Below are positions 61,301 through 64,000 of a stretch of 64,000 nt of DNA, one piece after another; positions within the stretch are counted from its first letter, which is position 1, and the number at the start of each line of letters is the position of its first letter. Under the pieces are notes generated by a model. That model was not told where the DNA came from. It ran no database searches and was given only the letters and a program-made list of their open reading frames with translations. Made by a program: the position numbers and the translations under genes. This stretch comes from Vitis vinifera. Taxonomy: Eukaryota; Streptophyta; Magnoliopsida; Vitales; Vitaceae. The stretch is from NCBI RefSeq assembly GCF_030704535.1, contig NC_081818.1, forward strand, positions 29,902,001 to 29,966,000, read 5' to 3'.

Positions 61301-61682
61301 TTGCTCTTTGCCCAGTAGGATGAACAGACATACAAACTATAGTTAATAACAACTTAGCTTATTATACAGACCCTTTGGCTTATTTCATCTTATTTCAGTG
61401 TCTCAGACTTATTTTTTCTCTTCAGTCGCAAGAATACACATTTGAATTTTGCTTGCTCTTGTTTCTATTTTCTTTTTGAGCCTTCTCTTCTTGCATGACC
61501 CCCCCCCCCCCCCCCCTTGGCTTGATATTCACCTTCTCCTTATCAGAGAGGATGCGGTGTACTGCACAATTTGGATTTTTATTTTCATTATTCATTCTTT
61601 GTCCAGGAGCTGTGGCCGAGTCAAGCTACCACACTTTTACTGTTGCAGTGGAGATAGAGGGGGATCAGGGGAAGGGAATTAG
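58380..61682 (+). CDS. Mitochondrial large-subunit ribosomal protein bL32m, three exons
   Basis: Exons are 58,380-58,616, 60,011-60,084 and 61,607-61,682, giving 128 residues. The first donor is GTCGGT (weak but GT), the second GTAAGG; both acceptors are CAG. Residues 1 to about 70 form a basic, acid-poor presequence (MATMLKCAADNLRCRLI) suited to mitochondrial import. The L32 domain covers about 72-128: LMAVPKRK, then VSRHKRGIRNGPKALKP, then a zinc-ribbon-like IIRCKSCGRVKLPHFYCC. It should sit in the mitochondrial 50S subunit near the peptidyl transferase region. The ATG was chosen over an in-frame ATG 42 bases upstream, which lies between the telo-box and the usual start. Introns are 1394 and 1522 bases; the first contains a tandem repeat array. 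Confidence 0.9.
58617..59430 (+). repeat. Four ~210-bp tandem repeats in bL32m intron 1
   Basis: The unit begins with a GGTTTAAGCAT-TTTGGGT-TTTC-ATTTTGAGCATTGATTGTTGGGTTGTCCAA-type block. Starts of equivalent blocks are at 58,651, 58,859, 59,068 and 59,285, so the period is 208-217 bases. Each unit also contains GTGAATTTTGAGGT, TTGATTATACT and GTGAGCAGGAAAT-like strings. Copies differ by roughly 20-30%, so the array is old. It begins directly at the 5' splice site. Confidence 0.85.
61499..61516 (+). repeat. Poly-C tract of 18 bases in bL32m intron 2
   Basis: Eighteen uninterrupted C lie 90 bases upstream of the exon 3 acceptor. Long C runs are rare in AT-rich plant introns. Confidence 0.95.
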
Positions 61683-64000
61683 TCAGCTTTTTGTCCATGT
61701 TTGCTGCAAATGAAGCTAGACATTATGGTCCAAGCAACTGAATCACGAAGTTCCATCGGTTTATATTCCTCTTTAAACATATTGCAGAACTCTCAATTGC
61801 AAATTTTTGAAGCACATATCATCTGTTGATGTTTTCATAAATTAGCTGATTGGTCTCAATTATTTTCCCACAGAGTTTAAGCTATTATAGGTCATTCCTG
61901 AAAAGGAAAAACACATTCACTGACAGTTCTGTCAGTCTTTATTTTTTTTTGTTTTCTCACTTTTGATTCATGATTCTAGGGGCTTGCGGAATTCCCACAG
62001 GAATCCAACCATGAAAACCTGGACCAACTCAACAAGCTTTCTTTATTAGAATTTCAATTCTCCCCATTCTTCAACCCCATGCCCTTCAAGGTAGCAAAGA
62101 AAGCTTCTGTATCACATTTGTCTTACAGGTTTAAAGATGTAAAAGGGGTGAGGCGTGGTCAAGGACTCCTTGTCTCATCCCTGCTTGTAAATTTTTTCCC
62201 CATCCCTGCTGCCATTCTGCGTTTTAGGCTAGAAGAGTTCCAGGGGGACAAGTTCCCCATTCCCCTCTTGAAATTCACATTTAATAATATGATCTGGCCG
62301 GATTCTGGGTGGGGAATATAGGGTCCTGGTCCTCAACCCTGCCTCGTTCTGGGTGGATTCCAGTGAAGACCTGATCCTATTGGTTTTTTTCTTCTTTTTT
62401 TGGGGCATCCTTCCCATCCCTATTAAGGTTACACAGGTCAGAACCTACTAACATGTCATTAGCGTAGGTTGTTAGTATTTCCTACTTTGAGAAAGGTATC
62501 AAACGAATCTACCAACTTGAAAATGCTGTCAATTGATTCCACTACCCCCACCCCAATTGCTTGAAGCTAGTCACTTGAGCCACAGAAAGGAAAAAATGCC
62601 TTGGAGTCTTTGACAAACACCTCCACAGCTCATAACATTTTGTCTCTTTCTCTATTGTTCCATTCGTACTACACCCAACCTTGATTTGTTTGTTATTACC
62701 TTTTTTATATTTATTTTCGGCGACATGGGTCCATCCCTTTACCCTACATTGTTTAAATATCTGGAAATTTGAACTAGGGACCTTTCGATCATTGTTTCAG
62801 GACACGATCTACGCTCTAGGAGCTAGCTTCCCATTTCTTTGGTTTGATCATGTTCATATGATCAGAGAGGACTTATGATCAATTTATACATGATTTCATG
62901 ATTTGAATGTTTATCATGAATTTCCCTTTCTGCACTGGAGTTATTATATCATGTCTTGGACTTTCTTCTTTCACAGATGTTGATTTTTTCATATGATTTT
63001 TCGTGCTAATTTTCATGATCCCTATATGGTCTGTATGAATCTTCAAGCAATTCTCAAATGACGAGGTTCTGTTTCTCATTTAAATTAAATTTATTTAAAA
63101 AATAAATAAGGAAAAAGTACAGGAACTTAATCATTGTAATATGTCAGAACAGGAAAGGAATCATAAAATTCATTGAACCCACCATAGTACACGGTATTGC
63201 CAATTACGGCGTCATTTTTCCTCAGTTCATGATTGGATCACCTGCTCCAGCAAGTACCTATCGCCCCCTCGCGATTTGATTGGATGAATTTCAAAACAAC
63301 TATTAAACTTCGTCCTTTTATTGGTTTGTGAGTTCCAAAGCGTCACAGTGGGCCTAGCAAAGAGCGTCGACAAACTAACCCTAGTTAGTTTAAAACATTT
63401 AATTGTGGTTAGAAAATGTTCAATTTACATTTCTCACTCCCTATTTTTTTTTTTTAAGAATTACAAAGTTTATCAGGTGATTTTTGAAATTACCATATCC
63501 TCATTTCCTTTTAAAAAATATAAAAATTCAGAAAATATCGCTATAGAATTTTATGCTATATTTCAAATTAGATACAATAATTATGAAGGAAGAGAGTGAT
63601 TGTCGATAAAATATTAGTACCCTCTCGGACAAGTGGATATTTTTTATATATAAAGTTAGTAGATTTTTTAATACTAACGAAGTCATGGATTTTTTCTTTA
63701 ATAAAAAAAGAAGAGTAATATAAGATAGTAGTTTGAGTTGGCCACTAATCAACGACAAATGTGCTTATATCACATATTATCAAATAAACCCTAAACATAA
63801 AAAAATAATTTATCCGACACAATAAACAAATGGTTATTTGTCATTATATTTATTATTTTTATTTAAAGGTTTTCTTGACATGACTACTTTTTACATTTAC
63901 AATTTTTTTTTCTTACCTCGGACTTAGTGCTTACATAAGATAAAATATTATTAATATATTTTGATATTAGATAGCTACTTACCACCTGCCAAGTTGCCAG
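61683..64000. other. 3' flank of bL32m and intergenic DNA
   Basis: No further gene is recognised. The part 61,980-62,400 is rich in CCCCAT, GGGG and TCCCCATT words and resembles a dispersed repeat. From 63,060 to the end the DNA is AT-rich with a few short frames of no apparent meaning. Confidence 0.4.

Noticed and set aside
1..64000. tRNA or rRNA genes and CRISPR arrays
   Set aside because: No T-loop/anticodon pattern, rRNA core or regularly spaced short repeat array was seen by eye. A tRNAscan-type search was not possible.

Overview
The window is AT-rich plant nuclear DNA. It has spliced genes with GT-AG introns, plant-specific families (PPR, NAC, R2R3-MYB, CASP), plant LTR retrotransposons, MITEs and many microsatellites. 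Gene content and repeat style point to a woody eudicot, most likely grapevine (Vitis) or a relative. The species is an inference; the sequence alone does not prove it. No bacterial operon, CRISPR array or viral genome is present.

Layout. The left edge (1-149, +) is the last 48 codons of a Casparian-strip membrane protein (CASP). It is followed by an intronless E-class PPR gene (1130-2782, -). From 2.8 to 10 kb the DNA is intergenic, with a 211-bp foldback MITE, an LTR remnant, a G-box-rich patch at 8.27-8.53 kb and a 600-bp tandem duplication. A NAC100-type transcription factor gene with a miR164 target site lies at 11.4-12.7 kb (+). A G-box/GGCCCA-rich island at 15.6-16.0 kb, a TSD-flanked solo LTR (16.97-18.43 kb) and a collapsed Ty3/gypsy remnant (20.0-21.05 kb) follow. 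A three-exon secreted RNase T2 gene is at 22.2-23.7 kb (-).

From 26.5 to 37.5 kb there is a nested retrotransposon cluster. An old chromodomain-bearing gypsy element is broken by two later insertions, each with a 5-bp target-site duplication. The larger insertion (29,072-33,660) is LTR-like sequence carrying a broken piece of a cellular isopentenyl phosphate kinase gene. A second chromovirus fragment and a Copia-type 5' LTR with a primer-binding site adjoin it.

A MIXTA-type R2R3-MYB gene (MYB16/MYB106) is at 45.56-47.33 kb (+). After about 8 kb of intergenic DNA, a tandem-duplicated stretch with a promoter on the minus strand (55.9-58.0 kb) faces a mitochondrial ribosomal protein bL32 gene (58.38-61.68 kb, +). 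The first intron of that gene holds four copies of a ~210-bp tandem repeat.

The genes do not form a pathway. CASP, PPR and MYB16 appear in the same order as the adjacent Arabidopsis loci CASP5 (At5g15290), At5g15300 and MYB16 (At5g15310), recalled from memory. The NAC and RNase genes and most of the transposon mass lie between PPR and MYB here. I found no convincing new molecular system. The most unusual items are the gene fragment inside an LTR, the N-terminal duplication in the RNase, the in-frame hydrophobic NAC intron and the bL32m intron repeats.
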